DNA of 42,258 nucleotides from Azospirillum endophyticum (GCF_016595245.1 NZ_JAENHM010000088.1:1-42258); one strand, 5' to 3'. Shown: positions 1 to 8,012, counted from the first letter of the stretch. The notes: generated from the letters alone by a model not told the origin. Translations and numbers: made by a program.

Positions 1-66
1 CCCAAGGCCGCAACGGCTACCAACTGCCGCCGCCTGCGCATCCCTTCTCACAACACGGTATAAACT

Positions 67-77
67 TGTCAAAGAAC
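67..77 (-). promoter_or_regulatory. boxA-like antitermination motif
   Basis: The minus strand reads GTTCTTTGACA, close to the enterobacterial rrn boxA (TGCTCTTTAACA) that recruits NusB/NusE and to the form seen ahead of alphaproteobacterial 16S genes. It lies about 140 bases downstream of the promoter candidate, in the same orientation. Confidence 0.5.
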
Positions 78-212
78 CCGCCCGATGCAGAAACCGGATG
101 CTCGACCGAACCTCTGGGGTTCGGGTCGCAAGCGCCGGTTTGTCGGGCTTCCCGTTCGCGTGTCGGTCGCTGCCGTGTCGGCGGCGCCGGCGTCGTTCGC
201 GTCGGGAGGCGC

Positions 213-242
213 TTTATAGGCGAGCCCTCCCGAACCGCGCAA
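213..242 (-). promoter_or_regulatory. candidate rrn-type promoter
   Basis: On the minus strand a -35-like TTGCGC (complement of 237-242) is followed after 18 bases by a good -10, TATAAA (complement of 213-218). A GC-rich discriminator (GCGCCTCCC) follows. It reads leftward toward the boxA-like motif at 67-77. The spacing is one base longer than ideal. Confidence 0.45.
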
Positions 243-284
243 GACCTTTTTTCACTCCGATGACGATTTTCTAACCGGACGCCG

Positions 285-1805
285 TCAGAAGGCAGCGGAT
301 GGAATCTCGTCGTCATGCCAGGTGCGGCCGTCGCGCTCGATCAGGGCGATGGACTGGGACGGCCCCCAAGTGCCGGCGATATAGGGCTTCGGCATCTCGT
401 GCCGGGCCATCCAGCCGTCGATGATCGGCTCCGCCCATTGCCACGCGGCCTCGACCTCGTCGCGACGCATGAACAGGGTGGAGTTGCCGCGCACCACATC
501 CATCAGAAGCCTTTCGTAGGCATCCGGGAACCGGCCGCCGAAGGTTTCGGCAAAGCTGAGGTTGAGAGCCGCCGGCCGCAGGCGCATGCCGCCCGGTCCC
601 GGTTCCTTGGTCATCAGATGCATGCGGATGCTCTCGTCCGGCTGGAGCCGGACGATCAGGCGGTTGGCCTGCAGTTCGCCCGCACCTTGCGGGAAGATGG
701 AATGGCGGATCGGCCGGAACTGGATGACGATCTCCGACATCTTGGCCGGCAGCCGCTTGCCGCTGCGCAGGTAGAAGGGCACGCCGGCCCAGCGCCAGTT
801 GTCGATCTCCAGCTTCAGCGCGACGAAGGTCTCGGTGCCGCTGCCGGGCGGGATGCCGGGTTCGTCGAGGTAGCCCGGCACCGCACCGCCGGCGACGGCG
901 CCGGCGCGATACTGACCGCGAACGGTGCAGCCGCCGATCTCGTCCGGCCCGATGGCTTTGAGCGAGCGCAGGACCTTCAGCTTCTCGTCGCGCACCGATT
1001 CCTGGGCCAGCGAGATCGGGCATTCCATGCCGACCAGGCAGACCAGCTGCAGCAGATGGTTCTGCACCATGTCGCGCAGGGCGCCGGACTGGTCGTAATA
1101 GCCGCCGCGCTCCTCGACGCCGACCGTCTCGGCGACGGTGATCTGCACATGGTCGATGTGGTCGGCGTTCCACAGCGGTTCGAACAGGGAATTGCCGAAA
1201 CGCAGGGCCAGCAGATTCTGCACCGTCTCCTTACCGAGGTAATGATCGATGCGGTAAATCTGCGGCTCGGTGAAGACGGCACCGACCCGGTCGTTGATCT
1301 CCTGTGCCGAGGCGAGGTCGCGGCCGATGGGCTTCTCCAGCACGACCCGCGAATCGGCGGTGGCCAGACCGAAGGCACGCAACTGATCGCTGACCGGACC
1401 GAACAGGCCGGGAGAGGTCGCGAGATAGAAGATGCGGACCGCTCCGCTGCTCCGGGCCGGTGGATTGTCCAGCCGTTCCGTCAGTTCGTTCCAGCCATTG
1501 TCGGAGGTGACGTCGACCGGAACATAGTCCAGCCGTTCCAGGAACCGGGCGATCACCGCGGTGTCGCGTTCGTCCGCGTGCACGTGCTCTTGGATCGCCT
1601 CCTCGGCCTTGGCGCGGTAGTCGGACGGAGTCAGCGGGCTGCGCGAGACGCCGATGATCCGGCTGCCGTCGGCCACCTGCCCCGCCTTGTCGCGCAGATA
1701 GAGCGCCGGCAACAGCTTGCGCAGGGCCAGATCGCCGGTGCCGCCGAACACCGTGTAATCGAAGGGAGGCAGTGCGGGGGCTGCGCCGGTGGATCGGGAG
1801 TGCAT
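285..1805 (-). CDS. zwf: glucose-6-phosphate 1-dehydrogenase
   Basis: 506 residues. It oxidises glucose 6-phosphate to 6-phosphogluconolactone with NAD(P)+ in the cytoplasm, feeding the Entner-Doudoroff and pentose phosphate routes. The dinucleotide-binding GGTGDLA is at residues 21-27, EKPIGRD at 157-163 and the family active-site signature RIDHYLGK at 185-192. The length is normal for the family. The ATG at 1805 follows GAGAGG at a sensible distance. The gene lies 152 bases downstream of edd on the same strand, so co-transcription is likely. No 6-phosphogluconolactonase gene lies between or beside them in this window. Confidence 0.97.
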   Translation of the reverse strand: MHSRSTGAAPALPPFDYTVFGGTGDLALRKLLPALYLRDKAGQVADGSRIIGVSRSPLTPSDYRAKAEEAIQEHVHADERDTAVIARFLERLDYVPVDVTSDNGWNELTERLDNPPARSSGAVRIFYLATSPGLFGPVSDQLRAFGLATADSRVVLEKPIGRDLASAQEINDRVGAVFTEPQIYRIDHYLGKETVQNLLALRFGNSLFEPLWNADHIDHVQITVAETVGVEERGGYYDQSGALRDMVQNHLLQLVCLVGMECPISLAQESVRDEKLKVLRSLKAIGPDEIGGCTVRGQYRAGAVAGGAVPGYLDEPGIPPGSGTETFVALKLEIDNWRWAGVPFYLRSGKRLPAKMSEIVIQFRPIRHSIFPQGAGELQANRLIVRLQPDESIRMHLMTKEPGPGGMRLRPAALNLSFAETFGGRFPDAYERLLMDVVRGNSTLFMRRDEVEAAWQWAEPIIDGWMARHEMPKPYIAGTWGPSQSIALIERDGRTWHDDEIPSAAF

Positions 1806-1957
1806 CTTCGGGACCTCTCGACGTCGATGGCACGGAGCCTTGGGTCAGCCCGTGCGTCATGGTGCCACAGGGATGGGCCGGTCACAATGCGGGCCGGCAT
1901 GGCCCGATGCCGGCCCGATTTTCCATGATCCTGCCTGCCGGTTCGGCTCGACAGGTT

Positions 1958-3796
1958 TCAGCCCAGCAGGTTGAGGACGGAAGCGCCGCTCTCCGCCGGG
2001 CCGGCATTGTTGCGGAACAGGGAGAACAGCTCTCGGCCGCAGCCATGGGAGGCATCCTCGCTCGGCGGCGGCGGGGCACCCCGGCTCTCCCACTCGGCTG
2101 CATCGACCAGAGCTTCGAGGGTCCCGGCTTCCGCATTCAGCCGCAGGACGTCGCCGTCACGCACGCGGCCGAGCGGCCCGCCGCCCTTCACCTCCGGCGT
2201 GACATGGATCGCGGCCGGCACCTTGCCCGACGCGCCGGACATGCGGCCGTCGGTCACCAGCGCGACCTTGAAGCCCTTGTCCTGCAAGACGCCCAGCGGC
2301 GGCGTCAGCTTGTGCAATTCCGGCATGCCGTTGGCGCCGGGACCCTGGTAGCGCACGACGACGATGACGTCGCGGTCGAGTTCGCCGGCGCGGAAGGCGA
2401 TCTGGACGGCCTCCTGGCTGTCGAAGACGCGGGCCGGGGCTTCGACCAGGCGATGCTCCGGCTTGACCGCCGAGATCTTGATGACGCCGCGGCCGAGATT
2501 GCCGGTCAGCACGCGCAAGCCGCCTTCGGCCGCGAAGGGCGCCGCCGTGGTGGCGACCACCGACGGGTCGCCGCTCTGATCGGTGGCGGCACGGGTCCAG
2601 GTCAGGGCGCCGCCCTCATCCAGGTCCGGCATGCTGCGGTAGGGCTCCAGTCCGCCGTCGCCATGGATGGTGGCGATGTCGGTGTGGAGGAGGCCGGCAT
2701 CGATCAGCTGGCCGATGACGAAGGGCATGCCGCCGGCCTGATGGAAGCGGTTCACGTCGGCGCTGCCGTTGGGATAGACGCGGGCCAGCAGCGGGACGAC
2801 CGCCGACAGCTCCGAGAAATCCTCCCAGTTCAGTTCGACGCCGGCGGCGGCGGCGATGGCCGGGATGTGCAGGGTGTGGTTGGTCGAACCGCCGGTGGCC
2901 AGCAGTCCGACGATGCCGTTGACCAGCGCGCGCTCGTCGACGATCCGGCCGATGGGGGTGCCGGCACCGGGAACGGTCATCGCCACCACCCGCCGGGCCG
3001 CCGCGTCGGTCAGCGCATCGCGCAGGGGAGTGTTGGGATTGACGAAGCTGGCGCCCGGCAGGTGCAGGCCCATGATCTCCATCAGCATCTGGTTGGTGTT
3101 GGCGGTGCCGTAGAAGGTGCAGGTGCCGGGGGCATGGTAGGATTTGGACTCGGCCTCCAGCAGTTCCTCGCGCCCGACCTTGCCCTGGGCGTAGAGCTGG
3201 CGCGCCTTGGCCTTGTCGGCGTTCGACAGGCCGGACGGCATCGGACCGGCGGGGACGAAGATCGTCGGCAGATGGCCGAAGGCGAGCGAGCCGATCACCA
3301 GGCCGGGGACGATCTTGTCGCAGATGCCCAAGCACAGCACGCCGTCGAAGGTGGCGTGGGACAGCGCGACTCCGGTCGCCAGGGCGATGACGTCACGGCT
3401 GAACAGCGACAGTTCCATCCCCTCATAACCCTGGGTGACGCCGTCGCACATGGCGGGTACGCCGCCGGCCACCTGGGCGACGCCGCCGGCCGCGCGCACC
3501 GACTCGCGGATCATCGCGGGATAGCGCTCATAGGGTTGATGGGCCGAGAGCATGTCGTTGTAGGCGGTGACGATGCCGATCGACGGCTGCGTCTCGCCGC
3601 GCAGCGCCGCCTTGTCATTCGCACCGCAGGCCGCAAAGGCGTGGGCGAGGTTGGCACAGCCCAGGCGATGGCGGCGCGGCTGTCCGCCGGCGCTTTCCAG
3701 CCGCGCCAGATAGGCGGCACGGCGGTCGCGGCTGCGCTCCGCGATACGCTCCGTCACGCGGGCGACGACAGAATTCAGGGGGCTGGGCTTGCTCAT
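1958..3796 (-). CDS. edd: phosphogluconate dehydratase
   Basis: 612 residues. It dehydrates 6-phosphogluconate to 2-keto-3-deoxy-6-phosphogluconate, the first committed Entner-Doudoroff step. It belongs to the IlvD/Edd iron-sulfur dehydratases: the cysteine-containing motifs MCDGVTQG (residues 116-123) and GICDK (157-161) are visible, and the length matches the family (about 600). The frame stays open upstream to 3955, but the start MSKPSPLNSVV at 3796 fits homologous N-termini and leaves room for a promoter. It is divergent from the RpiR-type regulator at 4020, with two operator-like sites in the gap. The eda aldolase is not in the window. Confidence 0.96.
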   Translation of the reverse strand: MSKPSPLNSVVARVTERIAERSRDRRAAYLARLESAGGQPRRHRLGCANLAHAFAACGANDKAALRGETQPSIGIVTAYNDMLSAHQPYERYPAMIRESVRAAGGVAQVAGGVPAMCDGVTQGYEGMELSLFSRDVIALATGVALSHATFDGVLCLGICDKIVPGLVIGSLAFGHLPTIFVPAGPMPSGLSNADKAKARQLYAQGKVGREELLEAESKSYHAPGTCTFYGTANTNQMLMEIMGLHLPGASFVNPNTPLRDALTDAAARRVVAMTVPGAGTPIGRIVDERALVNGIVGLLATGGSTNHTLHIPAIAAAAGVELNWEDFSELSAVVPLLARVYPNGSADVNRFHQAGGMPFVIGQLIDAGLLHTDIATIHGDGGLEPYRSMPDLDEGGALTWTRAATDQSGDPSVVATTAAPFAAEGGLRVLTGNLGRGVIKISAVKPEHRLVEAPARVFDSQEAVQIAFRAGELDRDVIVVVRYQGPGANGMPELHKLTPPLGVLQDKGFKVALVTDGRMSGASGKVPAAIHVTPEVKGGGPLGRVRDGDVLRLNAEAGTLEALVDAAEWESRGAPPPPSEDASHGCGRELFSLFRNNAGPAESGASVLNLLG

Positions 3797-3866
3797 GATC
3801 GCGTCTCGACCGTTTGTGGGAGGCGATGATTTCCGAACCGGACCATACGCCAAGGGCAGCGGGGTG

Positions 3867-3884
3867 TGAAGAAATTTTTTTTCA
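3867..3884. promoter_or_regulatory. candidate HexR/RpiR operator A
   Basis: TGAA-N10-TTCA with an A/T-rich core lies in the edd/regulator divergent gap, in otherwise GC-rich DNA. It shares a TGAAnAA..TTTC pattern with sites at 3921 and 4371. Assignment to the adjacent RpiR-type regulator is inference. Confidence 0.45.
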
Positions 3885-3920
3885 TACAGGGGCCGGCTTT
3901 GTCGGATTTCTCGCCATTCA

Positions 3921-3938
3921 TGGCGAAATTCTTCATAG
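3921..3938. promoter_or_regulatory. candidate HexR/RpiR operator B
   Basis: The minus strand reads TGAAGAATTTCGCCA, a second copy of the TGAAnAA..TTTC pattern about 54 bases from site A in the same intergenic region. Two spaced sites would suit repression by a dimer or tetramer of the SIS-domain regulator. Confidence 0.35.
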
Positions 3939-4019
3939 TGGCGGGAACGCCCCATCGAAGCATCTCGCCGGTCTGGCTCCGCGATGGGCCGGTCCTTTCC
4001 AGGGAAGTAACTTTACGTC

Positions 4020-4937
4020 ATGGCATCCCCGGTCAACACCGCAGCCACCAATCCTGCACCATTGGATATATTGGGCGAGATCCGCCGGTTGCGGACTGGG
4101 CTGAAGCGGTCGGAGGGGCGGATCGCCGATTTGGTGCTGGCCGATCCGCGGCGGGTGCTGGACCTGAACGTCACCTCTCTGGCACAGGCGGCGGCGGTGA
4201 GCGAAGCGACCGTCGTGCGTTTTTGCCGCAGCGTCGGCTGCGCCGGCTTCCCCGACTTCAAGCTGCGCCTTGCCGGCTCCCAGGCCCGCGATGCGTTGCG
4301 CTGCGAGGGTCTCCGCGGCACGCCCTATGTCAGCCAGGATGTCGCACCCGGCGACGATGTCGGCACGCTGGCGCGAAAAATTTTTTCATCGAGCGCCGCC
4401 GCGCTGACTGCGGCGTCCGACGCGCTGGACGACGAGGCGCTGGACCGGGCCATCGCCCTGCTGGCCGATGCACCACGGGTGCTGTGCGTCGGCACCGGGG
4501 GGTCGAGCGCCCTGGCCCAGGATGCGGCACACAAGCTGCTGCGCTTCGGGGCCGACGCCCAACCCTGCGCCGATCCGGTCCTGGCGCGCATGCTGCTGGT
4601 CAATATGGCGGCCGGCGGGGTGTTGCTGGCGCTGTCCAACACCGGACGCAGCGGAACGATCAACGAACTGGCGGCGGCGGCCCGGGCCCAGGGTACGGCG
4701 GTGGTGGCGATCACCGCTCCCCGATCCCCCCTAGCCGCCATGGCGACCGTGATCATCGCCAGCCGGCCGGTGGAGGACACCGAGATGTACACGCCGATGG
4801 CATCGCGGCTGGTGCATCTGACGCTGATCGACGTGCTGTCGACCGGTGTGGCCCTGCGGCTGGGCGATCCTGCGGTTCGGCAGCTGGCGAAGGTGAAGTC
4901 GGCGATCAATGCCGGACGGCTGCCGCCGCTGGCTTGA
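4020..4937 (+). CDS. hexR: RpiR/HexR-family transcriptional regulator
   Basis: 305 residues. The N-terminal helix-turn-helix of the RpiR family (roughly 15-90) contains SLAQAAAVSEATVVRFCRSV and GFPDFK. A C-terminal SIS sugar-phosphate-binding domain (roughly 140-275) contains VGTGGSS and ALSNTGRSG. HexR proteins repress Entner-Doudoroff and zwf genes and are released by 2-keto-3-deoxy-6-phosphogluconate. The divergent edd-zwf position supports this role, though I cannot separate HexR from other RpiR members by sequence alone. The ATG at 4020 follows AGGGAAG at some distance, so the ribosome site is modest. An operator-like A/T tract lies inside the gene at 4371-4389. Confidence 0.85.
   Translation: MASPVNTAATNPAPLDILGEIRRLRTGLKRSEGRIADLVLADPRRVLDLNVTSLAQAAAVSEATVVRFCRSVGCAGFPDFKLRLAGSQARDALRCEGLRGTPYVSQDVAPGDDVGTLARKIFSSSAAALTAASDALDDEALDRAIALLADAPRVLCVGTGGSSALAQDAAHKLLRFGADAQPCADPVLARMLLVNMAAGGVLLALSNTGRSGTINELAAAARAQGTAVVAITAPRSPLAAMATVIIASRPVEDTEMYTPMASRLVHLTLIDVLSTGVALRLGDPAVRQLAKVKSAINAGRLPPLA
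4371..4389. promoter_or_regulatory. intragenic operator-like A/T tract
   Basis: GCGAAAAATTTTTTCATC lies within the regulator gene. Its complement contains TGAAAAAATTTTTCGC, the same pattern as the two intergenic sites. It interrupts a GC-rich gene with an 11-base A/T run encoding Lys-Ile-Phe-Ser. Confidence 0.3.
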
Positions 4938-5447
4938 CCGCCCAAGGCCCGGCCGCCTGCCGCAAGCGTCATCCGACCATCGATCATGGCGGAGCGGCTT
5001 GGGCGCAGCGGCAGCGGCCGGTCTTGTACCATCGTCGAATAATTATGCGAACGAACGATTGCTATTCTCTGCCGCAATCCGACCCCACAACGGCCCCGTG
5101 CCCCGTCGAGACCTGAACCAACGGCCTAAAGACGAGCGGGAGCCATAAGACGGATCCAGGAAGAGGACGCACGGATGATGCTCAGACCGGCCAAGCCACC
5201 TGCCCTTCCCCGCCGCAAGGAGCGCGGCACCGACGGTTCGATCCGCTCCCGGCTGGAAGCCGTCCCGAAGGACTGACCACGGGCGCTGCCGAAGGAGGTA
5301 CACTCGATGGCGGTGCGACATGTTCGCGCACAAAACAATTGGCGTTATTCGCCTTGTTGCACCTTTCCATTTGGGTCTGACACAATGGATCGGCGGAGCT
5401 TTCCCGCAATCCGCTCCAATCTGCCGCTATGCAGGGAACCGCAGGCC
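4938..5447. other. 510-base gap with a weak small ORF
   Basis: No recognisable gene. The sequence around 5040-5060 is locally A/T-rich (GAATAATTATG) and could hold a promoter for the response regulator. A 33-codon frame (5175-5276) and a strong ribosome site at about 5295-5300 are listed separately. Confidence 0.5.
5175..5276 (+). CDS. possible 33-residue leader ORF
   Basis: ATGATG after AGGAAGAGG opens a 33-codon basic frame (MMLRPAKPPALPRRKERG...). It stops 30 bases before the ATG at 5307. I do not recognise it. It could be a chance frame or a leader peptide for the response regulator. Only the ribosome site and position support it. Confidence 0.2.
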   Translation: MMLRPAKPPALPRRKERGTDGSIRSRLEAVPKD

Positions 5448-6098
5448 ATGACCCGGATCCTGATTGCCGATGATCACCCGATGGTGCGCGATGCGTTGCG
5501 CAGCGCGGTGCTCTATTCCTGCCAAGCCACCGATGTGATGGAGGCGGACCGGCTCGACAGCGTCATGCAGGCGCTGGAGGAGCGGGGCGATCTCGACCTC
5601 GTTCTGCTGGACGTCAACATGCCCGGCATGAACGGGCTCGGTGGGCTGCGCATGCTGCGCCAGCGCTTTCCGGCAACGCCGGTGGTCGTCGTCTCCGCCC
5701 ATGAGGAGCGCCGCTGGGTGCGCGAAGCGATGGAGAGCGGAGCCGCCGGCTTCATTCCCAAATCGACCCCACGCGATGCCATCGCCGCTGCCCTGCGCCA
5801 GGTGCTGAACGGCGAGCTCTATGTTCCGCCCTCCGCCGGCGAGGAGGGAGCGGCTGACGACCCCGAGGATGCCGAGACCGCCGAGATCGCCCGCCGCATC
5901 GCCACCCTGACGGCACAGCAGTTGCGGGTGCTGGAGTTGCTGGGCACCGGAAAGCTGAACAAGGAGATCGCCTTCGATCTCAGCATCACCGAGACGACGG
6001 TGAAGGCCCATGTCTCCGCCATCCTGCAGAAGCTCAAGGTCTACAGCCGCACCCAGGCGGTGGTGATCGCCAACCGCGTCCTGGCCGACCGGCGGTGA
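5448..6098 (+). CDS. NarL/LuxR-type response regulator
   Basis: 216 residues from the chosen start MTRILIADDHP. The receiver domain (about 1-120) has the acidic pair D8/D9, phospho-acceptor D55 in LLDVNMPG and the lysine in IPKSTPRD. A LuxR helix-turn-helix (about 145-210) contains LTAQQLRVLELLGTGKLNKEIA and TETTVKAHVSAIL. Regulators of this type (AgmR/ErdR-like) control PQQ synthesis and quinoprotein alcohol oxidation in pseudomonads, and the position ahead of the pqq genes suits that role; this is inference. The frame is open back to an ATG at 5307 behind a near-perfect AAGGAGGT, which would add 47 residues unlike any receiver N-terminus. The start is therefore uncertain. The cognate kinase is not adjacent. 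Confidence 0.9.
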   Translation: MTRILIADDHPMVRDALRSAVLYSCQATDVMEADRLDSVMQALEERGDLDLVLLDVNMPGMNGLGGLRMLRQRFPATPVVVVSAHEERRWVREAMESGAAGFIPKSTPRDAIAAALRQVLNGELYVPPSAGEEGAADDPEDAETAEIARRIATLTAQQLRVLELLGTGKLNKEIAFDLSITETTVKAHVSAILQKLKVYSRTQAVVIANRVLADRR

Positions 6099-6739
6099 GG
6101 AGCCATAGGCACGGCCCCCCGCCCCGGCCTTCGCCCGCCAGCGGGGGAAAACCGGGGCGGAGCCATGACTTCCCCAGCATCCGCTCCGTCCTCCTCGCCC
6201 TCGCCCTTCTCATCACCTCCGCCCCCGCTGCCCCCGCCCTCGCCGCCGGCGTGCCGCAGCCGGAGGGCTACCGACTGTCCGACTACCGCTCCCCCACGCC
6301 GGACGGGGTCGCCGGGGCGGAGACGGTCGACACGCCCGCCGTGCAGTCCCTGCTGTCGCAAGGCCGCCTCGTCCCGATCTTCGTCCAGCGGCTCGAACGC
6401 AGCACACTCCCCGGCGGCCCCTGGCTGCAGTCGAAGCCCTACCGGCAGATTCCCGGCGGCGTCTGGCTGCCCAATGTCGGGGTGGGAGCACCCGACCCGG
6501 CGACTCTGGGATGGTTCGAATCCCAGCTGGACCGGTTGACCGGCGGTGACCGGTCCCGTGATCTCCTGTTCTACTGCCTGTCCGATTGCTGGCTGTCATG
6601 GAACGCGGCCAAGCGTGCGGTGTTGCTTGGTTATGCCCGGGTGCATTGGTACCCGACGGGCATCGACGGCTGGATGGAGGCCGGTCTGCCGACGGAGGAG
6701 GCGCATCCGCTGCCGCCGCCCGCCGCTCCCGCGCCGTGA
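6095..6739 (+). CDS. PQQ-associated CxxxCW-motif periplasmic protein
   Basis: 214 residues from a GTG that overlaps the response regulator stop (GTGA). After a long basic, proline-rich N-region comes a hydrophobic signal segment (about 31-50, SVLLALALLITSAPAAPALA). The mature part contains LLFYCLSDCWLSWNAAKRA and a rhodanese-like fold pattern. This matches the family of exported proteins found with PQQ-dependent alcohol catabolism genes; the biochemical function is unproven. Odd point: residues 7-22 are encoded by a GC-rich palindromic repeat (6119-6160). No other ATG, GTG or TTG lies in frame between it and the signal peptide, so the start is either this GTG or non-canonical. Confidence 0.75.
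   Translation: MRSHRHGPPPRPSPASGGKPGRSHDFPSIRSVLLALALLITSAPAAPALAAGVPQPEGYRLSDYRSPTPDGVAGAETVDTPAVQSLLSQGRLVPIFVQRLERSTLPGGPWLQSKPYRQIPGGVWLPNVGVGAPDPATLGWFESQLDRLTGGDRSRDLLFYCLSDCWLSWNAAKRAVLLGYARVHWYPTGIDGWMEAGLPTEEAHPLPPPAAPAP
6119..6160. repeat. GC-rich hairpin repeat inside the CxxxCW gene start
   Basis: Perfect 9-base arms CCGCCCCGG (6119-6127) and CCGGGGCGG (6152-6160) enclose a second nested inverted pair around CCCGCCAGCGGGGG. It is of the same general type as the intergenic palindromes at 23.1, 25.5 and 29.1 kb. Confidence 0.6.
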
Positions 6740-6875
6740 CGCAAGTGGTGATCCGGCGTCGAAAGAGGTGGCGGATTACACCATGGTAGCATGGCGGTCC
6801 TCCGCCTCGGACCGCTACTCTTCATCTTGCCAACCATCCTGGTCAGCAACAGTCAGCAAGCAGGAGTATCACGCG

Positions 6876-6956
6876 ATGAAGACCTGGCGCAAACCGAAGA
6901 CCACCGAGATCGCCGTCGGCACCGAGATCAACGCCTACGCCTGCGCCGGCCTGTAA
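6876..6956 (+). CDS. pqqA: PQQ precursor peptide PqqA
   Basis: 26 residues, beginning MKTWRKPKTTEIAVGTEINA and ending in YACAGL. The glutamate E17 and tyrosine Y21 in the ExxxY motif are the residues that PqqE cross-links and that become the PQQ skeleton. AGGAG lies ahead of the ATG at normal spacing. A 136-base gap upstream probably carries its promoter. A strong hairpin follows it before pqqB, consistent with higher expression of the precursor than of the enzymes. It is a ribosomally made precursor bound by PqqD. Confidence 0.96.
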   Translation: MKTWRKPKTTEIAVGTEINAYACAGL

Positions 6957-6972
6957 GCCGGACGAGGGGGAG

Positions 6973-7005
6973 CCGGGGAAGCACGGCGTGACGGCTCTTC
7001 CCCGG
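6973..7005 (+). terminator. pqqA-pqqB intercistronic hairpin (attenuator-like)
   Basis: Perfect 9-base arms CCGGGGAAG (6973-6981) and CTTCCCCGG (6997-7005) with a 15-base loop lie 17 bases after the pqqA stop. There is no strong U tract, so it may stabilise the pqqA message or give partial read-through rather than stop transcription. Confidence 0.6.
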
Positions 7006-7079
7006 TACACCCCTGGCCCGGTCCACCCCTGGATTTGCTTAGCCAGGATTGCGGTCAAGACGCGTTCAAGACGGTGGCC

Positions 7080-8012
7080 ATGAAGATTCTCGTACTCGGT
7101 TCGGCGGCCGGCGGGGGCTTCCCGCAATGGAACTGCGCCTGCGAGGGATGCCGCCGTGCCCGCTCCGGCGACCCGGCGGCGAAGCCGCGCACCCAATCGT
7201 CGCTGGCGGTGACCGCCGACGGCGAGCGCTGGCTGCTGCTGAACGCCTCGCCCGACCTCGGCGCGCAGCTGCTCGCCAATCCGCAGCTTCACCCAAAAGC
7301 TGGCCTGCGCGGCAATCCGATCGGCGCGGCGTTGTTGACCAATGCCGACATCGACCATGTCGCCGGCCTGCTGACCCTGCGCGAATCCCACCCCTTCGCC
7401 GTCTACGCCACCCCGCGCGTCCATGGCGTGCTCGCCGCCAACAGCGTCTTCAACGTCCTCAACCCGGATCTGGTCGCCCGCCGTCCGATGGCGCTGGGCC
7501 AGCCATTCCAGCCCGCCGGGGCCGACGGCCGCCCGCTGGGGCTGGAGGTTGAGGCCTTCGCGGTACCGGGCAAGGTGGCGCTCTATCTGGAGGACGCGTC
7601 GGCCGGCCCCGGCTTCGGTTCCGTCGCCGAAGATACGGTGGCTCTGCGCATCCGCCCCGCGGATGGCTCGAGCGAAGGTTTCTTCTACATCCCCGGCTGC
7701 GCCGGGATGCCCGCATGGCTGGCAGACCGGCTGCATGGGGCGCCGCTGGTGCTGTTCGACGGCACCACCTGGACCGACGACGAGATGATCCGCAGCGGCA
7801 CCGGCATCAAGACGGCGGCGCGGATGGGCCATATGCCGATGTCCGGGCCGGCGGGCAGCATGGCCGCCTTCGCGCCGCTGAACGTCGCCCGCAGAATCTA
7901 CATCCACATCAACAACACGAACCCCGCCCTGCTGGAGGATTCGCCCGAACGGGCCGAGGCCGAAGCGGCCGGCTGGCGCATCGCCCATGACGGGCTGGAG
8001 CTGACCCTATGA
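7080..8012 (+). CDS. pqqB: PQQ biosynthesis protein PqqB
   Basis: 310 residues starting MKILVLGSAAGGGFPQWNC. It has a metallo-beta-lactamase fold. The structural zinc cysteines are visible in WNCACEGC (C19, C21, C24), followed by LLNASPDLGAQLL (53-65) and TNADIDHVAGLL (88-99). PqqB is thought to hydroxylate the cross-linked Glu-Tyr intermediate on the way to PQQ. The frame extends 15 codons further upstream, but the residues before MKIL are unlike the family. It overlaps pqqC by four bases (ATGA), indicating translational coupling. Confidence 0.95.
   Translation: MKILVLGSAAGGGFPQWNCACEGCRRARSGDPAAKPRTQSSLAVTADGERWLLLNASPDLGAQLLANPQLHPKAGLRGNPIGAALLTNADIDHVAGLLTLRESHPFAVYATPRVHGVLAANSVFNVLNPDLVARRPMALGQPFQPAGADGRPLGLEVEAFAVPGKVALYLEDASAGPGFGSVAEDTVALRIRPADGSSEGFFYIPGCAGMPAWLADRLHGAPLVLFDGTTWTDDEMIRSGTGIKTAARMGHMPMSGPAGSMAAFAPLNVARRIYIHINNTNPALLEDSPERAEAEAAGWRIAHDGLELTL

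Larger units (their letters stand above)
1..284 (-). other. rRNA-operon-like leader, no protein gene
   Basis: I find no credible coding region here. Short open frames exist on both strands but have arginine/proline-rich, family-less translations. Read on the minus strand, the segment has a promoter-like pair (213-242), a long GC-rich stretch and a boxA-like GTTCTTTGACA (67-77). That combination is typical of the leader preceding 16S rRNA in alphaproteobacteria. The 16S gene itself would lie to the left, outside the window. zwf ends at 285 and is transcribed in the same direction. The rRNA assignment is inference from motif recognition. Confidence 0.5.

Noticed and set aside
17..316. 99-codon minus-strand frame at the left edge
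   Set aside because: Arg/Pro/Thr-rich, no ribosome site, and overlaps zwf and the rRNA-leader-like sequence.
315..1928. 537-codon open frame on the plus strand opposite zwf
   Set aside because: It is antisense to a clear zwf gene and its Asp/Arg/Ala/Gln-rich translation is the usual product of reading GC-rich genes backwards.
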